Origin: Anaerococcus vaginalis
GTDB taxonomy: Bacteria; Bacillota; Clostridia; Tissierellales; Peptoniphilaceae
Length of the DNA: 64,000 bases
Direction: 5' to 3'
Assembly: GCF_000307225.1 (NCBI RefSeq)
Contig: NZ_HE978617.1
Span: 331,932 to 395,931, forward strand
Made by a program: the position numbers and the translations under genes. The notes under the pieces are model-generated. The model saw only the letters and a program-made list of their open reading frames with translations, did no database searches and had not been told where the DNA came from. Shown piece after piece: positions 28,601 through 36,569 of this stretch; position 1 is the first letter of the stretch, and each line of letters starts with the position of its first letter.

Positions 28601-28732
28601 TAGCATTTTTCCGGATTCATTTTTGTAGAATTTTTCCTTTTTAATTCCAAAAATAGAAGCCTCATTTTTATATTCTTCCAAAGCCCATTCCATAAGGTCT
28701 TTAAAAGGTATAGGTCTCATAAATTCACTCAT
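25697..28732 (-). CDS. ygfK: YgfK: FAD/NAD(P) and iron-sulfur oxidoreductase subunit
   Basis: 1,011-residue protein of the YgfK family (TIGR03315, often annotated as putative selenate reductase subunit). The N-terminal 430 residues resemble a dihydroorotate/dihydropyrimidine-dehydrogenase-type barrel. There follows a GltD-like module with cysteines CKDGGCP and LCAHHCQAHC (about 450-500), FAD-binding GAGPAGVAVASYLR (about 552) and nucleotide-binding GAGDVAMDCTRTA (about 678). The C-terminal ferredoxin part has CIKCDQICEMCTEVCP and CNECGNCGFYCPHSG (about 880-930). Such a chain can carry electrons between pyridine nucleotide and the one-chain xanthine dehydrogenase, which lacks an FAD domain; that pairing is inference. 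It is the first gene of ygfK-ssnA, after a 290-base leader region. Confidence 0.92.
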   Translation of the reverse strand: MSEFMRPIPFKDLMEWALEEYKNEASIFGIKKEKFYKNESGKMLKTVFGDEISSAVGPAAGPQSQLAQNIIASYLAGARFIELKTVQKLDGEDIQKAVAKPCINSEDECYNCEWSTELTVKEAYNEYVKAYFAIIALAKELNISDKKDFAYNMSVGYDLEGIKSEKVDTYIENLRNAKDTDVFKECKSYLEENIDKFSNFNKEDIENISTNICDSITLSTLHGCPAEEIEKIASYLLDEKKISTFIKCNPTMLGYEYARKTLDDMGFDYISFTDFHFKDDLQYEDAVVMIERLLNLAKKNDLAFGVKLTNTFPVDVKRNELPAEEMYMSGRALLPLTISMAAMLSEKFDGKLPMSYSGGADARNIKEIFEALGQPITVATTILKPGGYLRFNQLAKETEDILSDKLHDVDVEKTVKLRDKIISEWVNNKLYREKVGSRKTNSTLPLTDCYKAPCKDGGCPIEQQIPEYLKLVADGEYDKAIEVIAMDNTAPTILGQLCAHHCQAHCTRVDYEKSLQIRDMKLIAANEAQENYLKNIKETKIKSDKKVLVIGAGPAGVAVASYLRRNGIDVTVREKLSKPYGIVSHVIPKFRISDDQIERDYQIAVKQGVKFVFDSEVKESYEELKKDYDYIIAATGAWEKGRSPVKEGSENVIDALDFLWDVRMNGKANVGKKVAVVGAGDVAMDCTRTAARLDGVESVALVYRRTEAYMPATQEEVNEVKEEGHKIYELVAPYSYDGKVLKCEKMKLGEFDESGRKSIISTGEKFDLEFDTVIGATGARVNTSAFKENNINLDDWGRVKTTENYETNIDNVYVIGDCRAGASTIVKAMGEAKAVCLDILSKENLENDFEKFEVKEDNEIIYEKRGILQEKIDNKNEGYRCIKCDQICEMCTEVCPNRANVAIKVDGFNNLHQIIHLDGMCNECGNCGFYCPHSGRPYKDKLTVFWTKEDFDDSTNTGFLKDGDKYIVRLENGKVIEVENLNDLSENMAKLIKAIEQNYAYYVKPTEILNA

Positions 28733-28980
28733 TTTTTACTCCTTTTTTATAGGTTTTTTATTTTTCAATTGCCTAAAATAGCGTTTTCTCGAATTTCGAT
28801 TTTTCTACCAAAACTTATAAAGATGAGGGTAGGAGAACTTCCCTCTCTTTTTTTAATAAATTTTTATATAATGTAAAATAATAATTTCATATGGAAAGTC
28901 TTTCGCCAATTAAGTGCAAATGACCTTTTTTATTTATTTTTTTAAATTAATTATTTTAACCACTGCTAATAATAAAATTC
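28733..28980 (-). promoter_or_regulatory. Leader region upstream of ygfK with a small hairpin
   Basis: About 250 bases between the ygeY terminator and ygfK. On the minus strand a -10-like TTATATAA region (about 28863-28872) is followed by GAGGG...CCCTC (about 28825-28843), a 5-bp stem with an 11-base loop containing GTTCTCCTA. Next comes the GTAGAAAAATCGAAATTCG segment (28808-28790) that resembles an arm of the repeat at 12984. On the opposite strand the same hairpin is followed by seven T residues. This may be a leader or attenuation element; I cannot match it to a known riboswitch. Confidence 0.3.
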
Positions 28981-29012
28981 ATATCAAGAAAGGACTAAGC
29001 CTTTCTTGATAT
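28981..29012 (-). terminator. Intrinsic terminator after ygeY
   Basis: A perfect 13-bp stem (ATATCAAGAAAGG with its complement, loop of six) directly follows the ygeY stop on the minus strand. It is followed by GAATTTTATT. Confidence 0.8.
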
Positions 29013-29021
29013 GATTTTAAT

Positions 29022-30341
29022 TTATTTTGTATATTCTAGTGGTAAAACTGCATATGTTGCTGCACAAGTTACTAAATCTTGTTTGAATGTAACTTCGTTT
29101 GGTGCGTGAGCTTGATCTTCTGCTCCTGGTCCAAATCCAATTACTGGTATATTGTGTCTTCCCATTATAGCAACACCGTTTGTTGAGAATGTCCATTTAT
29201 CTGTTAATGGAAGAGCTTTTCTCTTTTCAATTTCTTTTTCTACATTTGGAGCTATTCTCTTATCTCCATAAAGACCCTTGTATGCTCTTTCTAAAGCTTT
29301 TGTTACTTCGTGATCTTCTGGAATTACCCATGTTGGGAAATAGCATTCTTGTTTTTTGCTTACGCCAGTCCATGATGGTCTTTCGTAATCATACATTGTA
29401 ACTTTTGCGCCGAATTTTTTAGCTGATGGTAAATCTTCAATTTCTTTTATACAAGACTCCCATGTTTCTCCAGCTGTCATTCTTCTATCTAGTGAGATTG
29501 CACAAGAATCTGCAACTGCACATCTTGATGGAGAAGTATAGAAAATTTGGCTTGTTGTAACTGTTCCACGTCCTAAGAAGTTTGCTTCTTTGTATTCAGG
29601 ATTGTATTTTTCGTCAAGCATTTTTACAAGACCCTTGATTTCTACTGAGTCGTCTGCTGGATTTTCGTTTAGTTGTTCGATTTCGTTAAGAATTTTTGCC
29701 ATTTTATAAATTGCGTTATCTCCTCTTTCTGGAGCTGAACCGTGGCATGAAACTCCTTCAACTTCTACACGAATTTCCATTCTTCCTCTTTGTCCTCTGT
29801 AGATTCCACCGTCTGTTGGTTCTGTTGAAACTACAAATTCAGGTTTGATTCCTTCTTCTTCAATCATATATAACCAGCAGTTTCCATCACAGTCTTCTTC
29901 TTGAACTGTTCCTGTAACTAAAACTCTAAATTTATCATTTAAAAATCCTAAATCTTTCATGATTTTTGCACCATAAACTGCTGATACAACTCCACCTAAT
30001 TGGTCAGAACCACCACGTCCACCAATAAGATTTTCATCTTCAAATCCTTCGTATGGATCAAAATCCCAATTGTCTCTATTTCCGATTCCTACTGTGTCAA
30101 TATGGCCATCAAAAGCAATTTGTGTTTTGCCTGTACCCATTTCGCCAAGTACGTTTCCTTGACCGTCAATCCAAGCTTTATTAAAGCCTAATTTTTCCAT
30201 TTCTTCTTTAATTCTTTTTGATTTTGCACCTTCTTCACAAGATTCACCATGTTTTAAAATCAAATCTCTCAAGAAAGCATTCATATCTTCAGAATATTTT
30301 TGTGCAGTTTCTTTTACTAAATCATAATTAATTTGTGTCAT
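29022..30341 (-). CDS. ygeY: YgeY family M20 peptidase/deacylase
   Basis: 439-residue metal-dependent hydrolase of the YgeY family (M20/M25/M40; selenium-metabolism-associated in TIGRFAM terms). Metal site segments: FDGHIDTVG (about residues 77-85), [11 protein letters not shown] (about 110), [10 protein letters not shown] with the catalytic Glu pair (about 150) and a C-terminal AHAPNE (about 415). The ribosome site AGGAG is upstream of ATG 30341, and ygeW ends 44 bases before. The reaction is unknown; location next to a ureido-type carbamoyltransferase and 2,3-diaminopropionate lyase suggests release of an amino acid from an acylated or carbamoylated purine fragment. Confidence 0.9.
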   Translation of the reverse strand: MTQINYDLVKETAQKYSEDMNAFLRDLILKHGESCEEGAKSKRIKEEMEKLGFNKAWIDGQGNVLGEMGTGKTQIAFDGHIDTVGIGNRDNWDFDPYEGFEDENLIGGRGGSDQLGGVVSAVYGAKIMKDLGFLNDKFRVLVTGTVQEEDCDGNCWLYMIEEEGIKPEFVVSTEPTDGGIYRGQRGRMEIRVEVEGVSCHGSAPERGDNAIYKMAKILNEIEQLNENPADDSVEIKGLVKMLDEKYNPEYKEANFLGRGTVTTSQIFYTSPSRCAVADSCAISLDRRMTAGETWESCIKEIEDLPSAKKFGAKVTMYDYERPSWTGVSKKQECYFPTWVIPEDHEVTKALERAYKGLYGDKRIAPNVEKEIEKRKALPLTDKWTFSTNGVAIMGRHNIPVIGFGPGAEDQAHAPNEVTFKQDLVTCAATYAVLPLEYTK

Positions 30342-30385
30342 TTACTTAAATCTCCTTTTTAAAATTTTTAAAAAACCTATTTATT

Positions 30386-31591
30386 TTAGTCTTCTTTGTC
30401 TACTAATCTTTCTTTATTAGCTTTTAATAATTTTTCGATTGTAGCTTTTGGATCTTTAACTTTTTGTAAGAAGATCATTGCTGCAATTATATATGGTTTA
30501 TAGCTTGCTTCTTTGTAAAGTGGATCTCTATATCTATCAAATACAGATTCATCAACTTCTCCTTCTTCACATGAAAGTCCTGTTATATCTGCTGGTAGGC
30601 AGTGCATGTATAGAGCTTTTCCATCTTTTGTTAATTTCATCATTTCTTCTGTACAAGCCCAGTCCATATGATTTTTATTTTGTTCAAGAAGTTTTTGTTC
30701 AAGCTCATCAATTCCTTTTTGATCTCCCTTAGCATATAGGTCAGTTCTTTCTTCCATAGCTGCAAATGGAGCCCATGATTTTGGATAAACTATATCAGCA
30801 TCTTTGAATGCTTCTTCCATTGAATTTGTTTTTGTAAAGCTTCCGCCGTATTTTTTAGCATTTTCTTTAGCGATTTCTTCAACTTCTGGCATTATTTCAT
30901 ATCCTTCTGGATGAGCTAAAACTACATCCATACCAAATCTTGTAAATAATCCTGAAATTCCTTGAGGAACTGAAAGAGGTTTACCATAAGATGGAGAATA
31001 TGCCCAAGTCATAGCAACTTTTTTACCTTTTAAGTTTTCTACTCCACCAAATTCGTGAATAACGTGAAGTAAATCTGCCATAGCTTGAGTTGGATGGTCG
31101 ATATCGCATTGAAGGTTTACAAGGTGTGGTCTTTGTTCAAGAACGCCATGATCATATCCTTCTTGTACATATTCAGCAAAATCTTTCATATATTTGTAGC
31201 CTTTGCCTATATACATATCATCTCTTATTCCAACTGTATCAGCCATAAATGAAATCATATTAGCTGTTTCTTTTACTGTTTCACCGTGAGCTTGTTGTGA
31301 TTTTCCTTCATCTAAGTCTTGAACTTCAAGTCCTAGCATATTTGCAGCTGATGCGTATGAGAATCTTGTTCTTGTTGAGTTATCTCTAAATAATGAAATT
31401 GCAAGTCCTGAATCAAAGATTTTTGGAGAAATATTTTTTTCTCTCATTGCTCTTAATGTATCAGCTACTGTAAAGATTGCTTCAAGTTCATCTTGTGATT
31501 TATCCCAAGTATGGAAAAAATCATCGTGATATAGTTTTTCAAAATCTAAGCCTTCTAATTTTTCTAATAATTTGTTTATATCTTGTGTCAT
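30386..31591 (-). CDS. ygeW: YgeW knotted carbamoyltransferase
   Basis: 401-residue member of the aspartate/ornithine carbamoyltransferase fold in the YgeW (UTC) subfamily. The carbamoyl-phosphate motif is FRDNSTRTRFSYASA (about residues 70-84, STRTR). HPTQAMADLL (about 168) and MHCLPAD (about 330) are the other conserved catalytic segments. Known family members work in anaerobic purine catabolism, where the reverse reaction could yield carbamoyl phosphate for ATP synthesis; the acceptor is unidentified. Its start lies 23 bases after the ygeX stop, so ygeX-ygeW-ygeY form one transcript. Confidence 0.92.
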   Translation of the reverse strand: MTQDINKLLEKLEGLDFEKLYHDDFFHTWDKSQDELEAIFTVADTLRAMREKNISPKIFDSGLAISLFRDNSTRTRFSYASAANMLGLEVQDLDEGKSQQAHGETVKETANMISFMADTVGIRDDMYIGKGYKYMKDFAEYVQEGYDHGVLEQRPHLVNLQCDIDHPTQAMADLLHVIHEFGGVENLKGKKVAMTWAYSPSYGKPLSVPQGISGLFTRFGMDVVLAHPEGYEIMPEVEEIAKENAKKYGGSFTKTNSMEEAFKDADIVYPKSWAPFAAMEERTDLYAKGDQKGIDELEQKLLEQNKNHMDWACTEEMMKLTKDGKALYMHCLPADITGLSCEEGEVDESVFDRYRDPLYKEASYKPYIIAAMIFLQKVKDPKATIEKLLKANKERLVDKED

Positions 31592-31614
31592 TTATTTATT
31601 TCTCCTTTATCTTA

Positions 31615-32859
31615 TTATCTTATTATTTTTTTGTATTCAAATTTTTCATCATTTGTGTAATATCCATCCCAAACTACTTTTCTGTAGTGTTCAAAGTCTG
31701 TATCGCCTTCTGTTGAGACAAATAATATTACTGAATTTTCATCTAATTTTAATTTTTCTTTTATATCTTTTAAATCTTCTCTTTGGATTATTTCGCTTAT
31801 AGCTCCAAGTGTTGCTGCTCCAGATTCTCCTGAAATAACTCTTTCGTCATCTCCTAGAGGATTTCCTAAAATTCTCATTCCTCTTGCAGCCGAACTATCT
31901 GGAACTGATAAAAATGCATCAACATAAGATTTTAAAATTGGATAGCCTATTGTTACTGGTTCTCCACAAGCAAGTCCTGCCATAATTGTGTTCATTTCAC
32001 CTTCAACATTGTGGATTTTGCCATCATTTATTTTTGCTGTTAGATAGTTACAATTTGCTTTTTCTGGTTCTATGAGTCCTATAAAAGGTTTTTCACTTCC
32101 CTTGTATTCATCAGAGAAAAATCCTGTTACTCCTGTTGCAAAAGATCCTACTCCTGCTTGTAAAAAGATGTGAGTTGGTTTTTTTCCTGCTTCTTTTAAT
32201 TGGTCAAAAGCTTCTTTAGCAAGTGTTGAATATCCTTGAATAATCCAAGTTGGAATTTCTTCATATCCTTCCCAAGCTGTATCTTGTACCATTATATAGC
32301 CTTTTTCTTCAGCATATTTGTTGGCAAGTCTTACGCAAGCATCATAGTTTAATCCTTCCATAATATCACATTTTGCACCAGTTTTTCTTATATTATCTCT
32401 TCTTTCAAGAGCTGAACCATCTGGCATCAAAACTACACAATCTTGTTCAAGTTGTTGACTTGTCCAAGCAACACCTCTACCGTGGTTACCATCTGTTGCT
32501 GTTATAAAAGTTACCTTGCCTAATTTTTCTTTGATTTCAGGTGAAATCAATTTCTCGTATGGTAAATCTTCTAAGTCCATATCAAGTTTTTGGGCTATGT
32601 ATTTTGCCATAGCATAAGATCCTCCCAAAACTTTAAAAGCGTTGAGACCAAATCTTAATGACTCATCTTTTACAAAAATATCCTCAACACCAAATAAATC
32701 CGCAAGATTTTTTAATCTTTTTAATGGTGTTACAGAATATTGTGGAAAGCTCGCATGAAATTTTTGAGCTTTTGAAGATTCTTCCTCATTAATAAAACTT
32801 AAATCAGCTAAATCTTCCAAATTTCTTTCATTTAAAACTATATTAAAACTCTCTTTCAA
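31615..32859 (-). CDS. ygeX: 2,3-Diaminopropionate ammonia-lyase YgeX
   Basis: PLP enzyme that cleaves diaminopropionate to pyruvate and two ammonia. The PLP lysine lies in FGLNAFKVLGG at about residue 76, matching Lys77 of E. coli YgeX. TATDGNHGRGVAW (about 118) and LQAGVGSFATG (phosphate loop, about 240) are present. An open frame extends to 32907, but I take TTG 32859: AAAGGAG sits 6 bases upstream and the product then has 414 residues (E. coli 398) starting LKESFNIVLN. It is the first gene of ygeX-ygeW-ygeY, divergent from selD. Confidence 0.9.
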   Translation of the reverse strand: MKESFNIVLNERNLEDLADLSFINEEESSKAQKFHASFPQYSVTPLKRLKNLADLFGVEDIFVKDESLRFGLNAFKVLGGSYAMAKYIAQKLDMDLEDLPYEKLISPEIKEKLGKVTFITATDGNHGRGVAWTSQQLEQDCVVLMPDGSALERRDNIRKTGAKCDIMEGLNYDACVRLANKYAEEKGYIMVQDTAWEGYEEIPTWIIQGYSTLAKEAFDQLKEAGKKPTHIFLQAGVGSFATGVTGFFSDEYKGSEKPFIGLIEPEKANCNYLTAKINDGKIHNVEGEMNTIMAGLACGEPVTIGYPILKSYVDAFLSVPDSSAARGMRILGNPLGDDERVISGESGAATLGAISEIIQREDLKDIKEKLKLDENSVILFVSTEGDTDFEHYRKVVWDGYYTNDEKFEYKKIIR

Positions 32860-33152
32860 TCTTTTCTCCTTTCTAGAACTTCTTCTGGTATTATAGTAAC
32901 ATATCACACATCAAAAAGCAAGAGTTTTTTAAAATGTTTTCAAATTTTTTTTATTTTTTAATTTAAAAATTTTTTTATTTAAAATTTTGATTTTTTTAAA
33001 AATTTTTTATTTACATTTTTAAAATTTTGATTTTTATTTTCCAAATTTTATTTTCCTCATTCAAAACGAATTATTCTTTAATTAAAATTTTACTTATAGT
33101 ATAATTTAAGAAGAATATTAAAAATTCAATAATTTATAGAAAGTAGGAAAAT
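32860..33152. promoter_or_regulatory. Divergent promoter region ygeX / selD
   Basis: A 290-base A/T-rich gap. For ygeX (minus) a TATAAT box lies at 32895-32890, about 30 bases before the start, with GTGATATGTTA (32907-32897) just upstream. For selD (plus) TATAAT lies at 33100-33105 and AAAGTAGG serves as ribosome site. Neither has a consensus -35 box. The GTGATATGTTA word recurs upstream of the second DUF3343 gene at about 47205-47217. Confidence 0.5.
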
Positions 33153-34172
33153 ATGTCTAACATTGAACTAGAAGTTTGTGGGGGCTGTAATGCAAAAATT
33201 CCCCAAGAAAGTTTAGGCGAAACTTTATCTTCTATTAAAAATTTTAAAAGAGATGATGTTTTAATCGGATACGATACCATGGATGATTGTTCTTTGATAA
33301 GAGTTGATAAAAATAATGGAATCGTAACCACACTAGATTTTTTCCCACCTATGGTTTCTGATCCCTATATTTTCGGGCAAATTGCTGCGGCAAATGCTCT
33401 TTCTGATATTTATGCTATGGGAGCTGAGCCAATTTGCGGACTAAATATCGTATTGTTCCCTGAAGATAAAGATATAAATATTTTGAAAAAAATTCTTCAA
33501 GGCGGTGCAAGCAAGGTCATAGAAGCTGGTGCATCTCTTGTTGGTGGGCACTCTATCCACGATCCAAAAATCAAATATGGGCTTTCCGTTACAGGAAAGG
33601 TTGATATTGATAGGGTTTGGAAAAATAATACACCAAATGAAAAAGATTTTTTGATTTTAACCAAGCCTTTGGGCGTAACCTTGGTTACAAATGCCTATGG
33701 TATTGATATTCTTGGACAAAAAGAGATGGATAAGGCCATTTCTTCTATGATATTTTTAAATAAATATGCCAAGGAAATTTTGGAAAAATATAGGATAAGC
33801 TCAGCAACTGATGTTACTGGTTTTTCTTTTATTGGCCACTTATCAGAGATGCTTGGCGATAAGTATTCTGCCATAGTTGATTCTAAAAATATCCCAATCC
33901 TTGATGGGGCAAAAAAAGCTGCAAGCGAATTTGTCTTTACCAAGGGAGGTCAAAGAAATAGAATGCATATGGAAAATTCAGTAGAATTTCTTCTTGATGA
34001 CTTTGCTCTTGAGGAAGTTTTATATGATCCTCAAACATCTGGCGGTCTTTTAGTGAGCATAAATAAGGATGATGCAAAAGATGCCTTGGAAGAATTAAGA
34101 AAAAGTGGGATTGATGCAAAAATCATCGGTCAAATTAGTAAAAAATATGATAAAGCAATATTTGTAGAATAA
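33153..34172 (+). CDS. selD: Selenophosphate synthetase
   Basis: 339-residue SelD, which makes selenophosphate from selenide and ATP in the cytosol. The active-site region is CGGCNAKIP (residues 8-16): a cysteine replaces the selenocysteine seen in some SelD proteins, and the catalytic lysine follows three residues later. DTMDDCSLI, TTLDFFPP and AAANALSDIYAMG carry the metal-binding aspartates; VGGHSIHD and PQTSGGLLVS are further family motifs. It heads a tight plus-strand operon (10 bases to yedF). With no selA/selB visible here, its product may serve the labile selenium cofactor of the molybdenum hydroxylases. Confidence 0.95.
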   Translation: MSNIELEVCGGCNAKIPQESLGETLSSIKNFKRDDVLIGYDTMDDCSLIRVDKNNGIVTTLDFFPPMVSDPYIFGQIAAANALSDIYAMGAEPICGLNIVLFPEDKDINILKKILQGGASKVIEAGASLVGGHSIHDPKIKYGLSVTGKVDIDRVWKNNTPNEKDFLILTKPLGVTLVTNAYGIDILGQKEMDKAISSMIFLNKYAKEILEKYRISSATDVTGFSFIGHLSEMLGDKYSAIVDSKNIPILDGAKKAASEFVFTKGGQRNRMHMENSVEFLLDDFALEEVLYDPQTSGGLLVSINKDDAKDALEELRKSGIDAKIIGQISKKYDKAIFVE

Positions 34173-34182
34173 AGGAGTAAAA

Positions 34183-34767
34183 ATGAAAGAAATTGACGCT
34201 AGAGGAATCGAATGTCCAATGCCTGTAATTATGGCAAAAAGAGAAATTAAAAATGGTGCAGAAAATTTTTATGTACTTGTAAATGAAGATATAGCTGTAG
34301 AAAATTTGAAAAAACTTGCCAAGGAAACAGGCTTTGATGTTAATATCGAAGAAAAAGAAGATGGAGTTTTCAAATTAACTTTCAAGAAAAATGAAACAGA
34401 AATAGAAAAAAAAGATAAGGGAGAAAGTCTATCTTCTTCATATGTTGTTGTTTTTGATTCTGATAAAATCGGTGATGGGGATGAAGATTTTTCAAAATCT
34501 TTATTGGAAAGTTTTTTAGTTTCAATAACTGAGGCAGATGTACTTCCAAAATATGTAATTTGTTACAACAAGGGAGTATTTTTGACAACACAAAGAGAAA
34601 ATACCGTTGAAGATTTAAAAAAACTTGCCGATAACGGAGTAGAAATAATTTCATGTGGTCTTTGCCTTGATCATTACGGCTTAAAAGAAGAATTAAAAGT
34701 TGGAAGAATTTCAAATATGTACGAAATCTCATCCTTAATGAGAACCCACCACACAATAAGACCATAA
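34183..34767 (+). CDS. yedF: Selenium metabolism protein YedF
   Basis: 194-residue protein: an N-terminal TusA/SirA-like domain with the conserved cysteine in ARGIECPMPV (about residue 11) and a C-terminal DsrE-like domain (YVVVFDSDKIGDGDED, then ISCGLCLDHYG with two cysteines). This is the two-domain form of the selenium-linked YedF family (TIGR03527). It probably carries selenium or sulfur as a persulfide-type adduct between the EF2568-type enzyme and SelD; this role is inferred. The stop overlaps the next start (TAATG). Confidence 0.92.
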   Translation: MKEIDARGIECPMPVIMAKREIKNGAENFYVLVNEDIAVENLKKLAKETGFDVNIEEKEDGVFKLTFKKNETEIEKKDKGESLSSSYVVVFDSDKIGDGDEDFSKSLLESFLVSITEADVLPKYVICYNKGVFLTTQRENTVEDLKKLADNGVEIISCGLCLDHYGLKEELKVGRISNMYEISSLMRTHHTIRP

Positions 34768-35036
34768 TGGAATATGTAATCTATACTTTTAAATCATCAA
34801 ATTTTGCCTACCTTGCCCTTAGTAAAGTAGAAAGTGAAAATATAAGAGCAAGACTTGTCCCACTCTTGCCAGAAATTGATGCAGGTTGTGGGCTTTGCCT
34901 TAGGTATGAAAAAATTTTTGATGAGAAAGTAAAAGAAATTTTTTTAAAAAATAAGCTAGATTTTGATGAAAAATATCTGCTTATTTACAAAAAAAACGAG
35001 AGAAAGCCAGAGGTTATGCCCTATGATTTATCTTGA
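34767..35036 (+). CDS. DUF3343 putative Se/S carrier protein
   Basis: 89-residue protein of the DUF3343 family, small proteins linked to sulfur or selenium transfer. A conserved cysteine sits in DAGCGLCLRY (about residues 34-43). It is translationally coupled at both ends: its ATG overlaps the yedF stop, and the next gene starts inside its last codons. Related to the frameshifted gene at 46955-47175. Confidence 0.8.
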   Translation: MEYVIYTFKSSNFAYLALSKVESENIRARLVPLLPEIDAGCGLCLRYEKIFDEKVKEIFLKNKLDFDEKYLLIYKKNERKPEVMPYDLS

Positions 35037-36165
35037 CAATGCAGCAACTACAATTGATAAGGACGAATCAGTTGCAAGAGCAGTTTACCAAGCCATAATT
35101 TCAAAATCTTTTGGCAATCCATCAAGAGGAGCATACAAAGTTAGCCTTGACGCCCTAGATTTATTGATGCAAACAAGAAAAAAAGTTGGGACTTATTTTG
35201 GCATGGACAATCCCCTAAATGTTGTTTTGTGCCAGAATATAACTTTCGCCCTAAATTTTGTTATAAAATCCTTATTTAATAAAAACGACCACATAATAAC
35301 AAGCCTTTCAGAACACAATTCAGTTTTAAGACCCCTTTATGATTTAGAAAAAGAAGGGACAGAAATTTCTTTTATTGGAATAAAAGATGATTTTAGCCTT
35401 GAACTTGAAAAAATCGAAAAATTGGTCAAAAAAAATACCAAGGCCTTGGTCATCACAGGAGCCTCAAATGTTTCAGGAGTTTTGACAGACCTTGATAGGG
35501 CTTATGAAATTTGCAAAAAAAATAATTTAAAATTAATAATTGACGGGGCACAAGTTGCAGGATATGTGCCATTTGATATAAAAAAATATGAAAATTCAAT
35601 ATTTTTATTTACAGGTCATAAGGGCCTTCACGCTCCCCAAGGAACAGGAGGCTTTATAGTAAATGGAGATTTTGATTTTAGGCAAGTTTTTTCTGGAGGA
35701 TCTGGTTTTGATTCATTTTCAAAAACCCAACCCCACATCTTGCCAGACTTATTTGAGCCAGGAACTGCAAATGTTCATTCCTTTGCAGGATTAAAGTCCG
35801 CCATAGAATTTTTGGAAAATAATTCTCACGATTATATAAATAAGCTTACAAAAATTTTATATGAGGGACTAAAAGATATAGAAGGGATAAAATTTTATTC
35901 AAATCTAAATTTAAAGCACGTTCCAATCCTTTCATTTAATATAGGTAATATACCAGCAAATTATATAGCAATGAGGCTTTGGGATGATTACGAGATTTGT
36001 GTTAGAGCAGGAAGCCACTGCGCCCCACTTTTTCACGAAAAAATGAAAACAAAAAAACAAGGCATAGTAAGAATGAGCCTGTCATTTTATAACACAAAAG
36101 AAGAAATAGAAAAAACGATAGAAGCTGTAAAAAATATAGCAAAAAAAAGAGCTAGTGACTCCTAG
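35023..36165 (+). CDS. EF2568-type class V aminotransferase / cysteine desulfurase-like
   Basis: 380-residue PLP enzyme of the cysteine desulfurase-like EF2568 group (TIGR01977), a usual companion of selD-yedF in SDMH genomes. The start MIYLDNAATT (ATG 35023, GAGGTT 8 bases upstream) is the family N-terminus; an open frame reaching 34963 is only the extension inside the previous gene. The PLP lysine is in FTGHKGLHAPQGTGG (about residue 200), and the active-site cysteine in RAGSHCAPLFHE (about 330). It probably releases sulfur or selenium from cysteine or selenocysteine for the cofactor. An intrinsic terminator overlaps its end. Confidence 0.9.
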   Translation: MIYLDNAATTIDKDESVARAVYQAIISKSFGNPSRGAYKVSLDALDLLMQTRKKVGTYFGMDNPLNVVLCQNITFALNFVIKSLFNKNDHIITSLSEHNSVLRPLYDLEKEGTEISFIGIKDDFSLELEKIEKLVKKNTKALVITGASNVSGVLTDLDRAYEICKKNNLKLIIDGAQVAGYVPFDIKKYENSIFLFTGHKGLHAPQGTGGFIVNGDFDFRQVFSGGSGFDSFSKTQPHILPDLFEPGTANVHSFAGLKSAIEFLENNSHDYINKLTKILYEGLKDIEGIKFYSNLNLKHVPILSFNIGNIPANYIAMRLWDDYEICVRAGSHCAPLFHEKMKTKKQGIVRMSLSFYNTKEEIEKTIEAVKNIAKKRASDS

Positions 36166-36173
36166 CTCTTTTC
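36146..36173 (+). terminator. Terminator at the end of the selenium operon
   Basis: AAGAGCTAG (36147-36155) and CTAGCTCTT (36162-36170) form a 9-bp stem, followed by TTCTGTT. The minus-strand gene arriving from 36412 ends inside the same hairpin, so it probably works both ways. Confidence 0.8.
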
Positions 36174-36412
36174 TGTTATAATTGGCTCTGTAAATAACTT
36201 TGTAAAAATTCTTATAAATATTGCTTTCTTTCTATAATCATATACCACACCACTTTTCTGTGAATAATTTATATATTTTGCCACACTTTTTATTCGTATA
36301 TGTTTTATCACATCTAAAGAGTAATCGCAATCATAAGGAATAATTTGCGTAGTATAATACTTTTTTTATTCCATCTTATAGTTTTGATCTTTAGTATATC
36401 TTTTTTATCCAT
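36162..36412 (-). CDS. Small uncharacterised protein, 83 residues, frameshifted
   Basis: Not visible as one open frame. From ATG 36412 the sequence reads MDKKDILKIKTIRWNKK and moves out of frame in the T7 tract at 36361-36367. One restored A continues as YYTTQIIPYDCDYSLDV and then about 50 more residues, ending at TAG 36162 inside the terminator. The tail is basic with aromatic residues (SVAKYINYSQKSG, DYRKKAIFIRIF). I do not recognise the family. It follows the DUF3847-like gene by 5 bases, so it probably belongs to the same mobile-element remnant. Confidence 0.5.
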
Positions 36413-36417
36413 TAAGT

Positions 36418-36546
36418 TTATTGAGTTTTCCCGTACCTAAATAGGAAATTTTTTTGATTTTTTAGTTGCCTTAATCTTTCTTCTGTATCGTCAATTTTAT
36501 CTTTTATATCTTTTGACTCTTGCCTTATTTGTTCTAATTTTTTCAT
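36418..36546 (-). CDS. Short DUF3847-like protein, mobile-element remnant
   Basis: 42-residue coiled-coil-like peptide (MKKLEQIRQESKDIKDKI, then ERLRQLKNQKNFL) preceded by a strong GGAGG. It resembles the N-terminal half of DUF3847 proteins, which accompany relaxase genes in conjugative and mobilisable elements; the usual basic C-terminus is missing. It is probably a truncated survivor of such an element. Confidence 0.5.
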   Translation of the reverse strand: MKKLEQIRQESKDIKDKIDDTEERLRQLKNQKNFLFRYGKTQ

Positions 36547-36569
36547 ATAACCCTCCTTTCTTGTAATAA

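Noticed and set aside
28825-28857. Plus-strand GAGGG/CCCTC hairpin with T7 as the end of a small RNA
   Set aside because: The stem is short and no promoter is visible on the plus strand; I list it only as part of the ygfK leader.
33174-33200. Possible selenocysteine codon in selD
   Set aside because: The active-site codon is TGT (cysteine) in CGGCNAK, and the frame contains no in-frame TGA.
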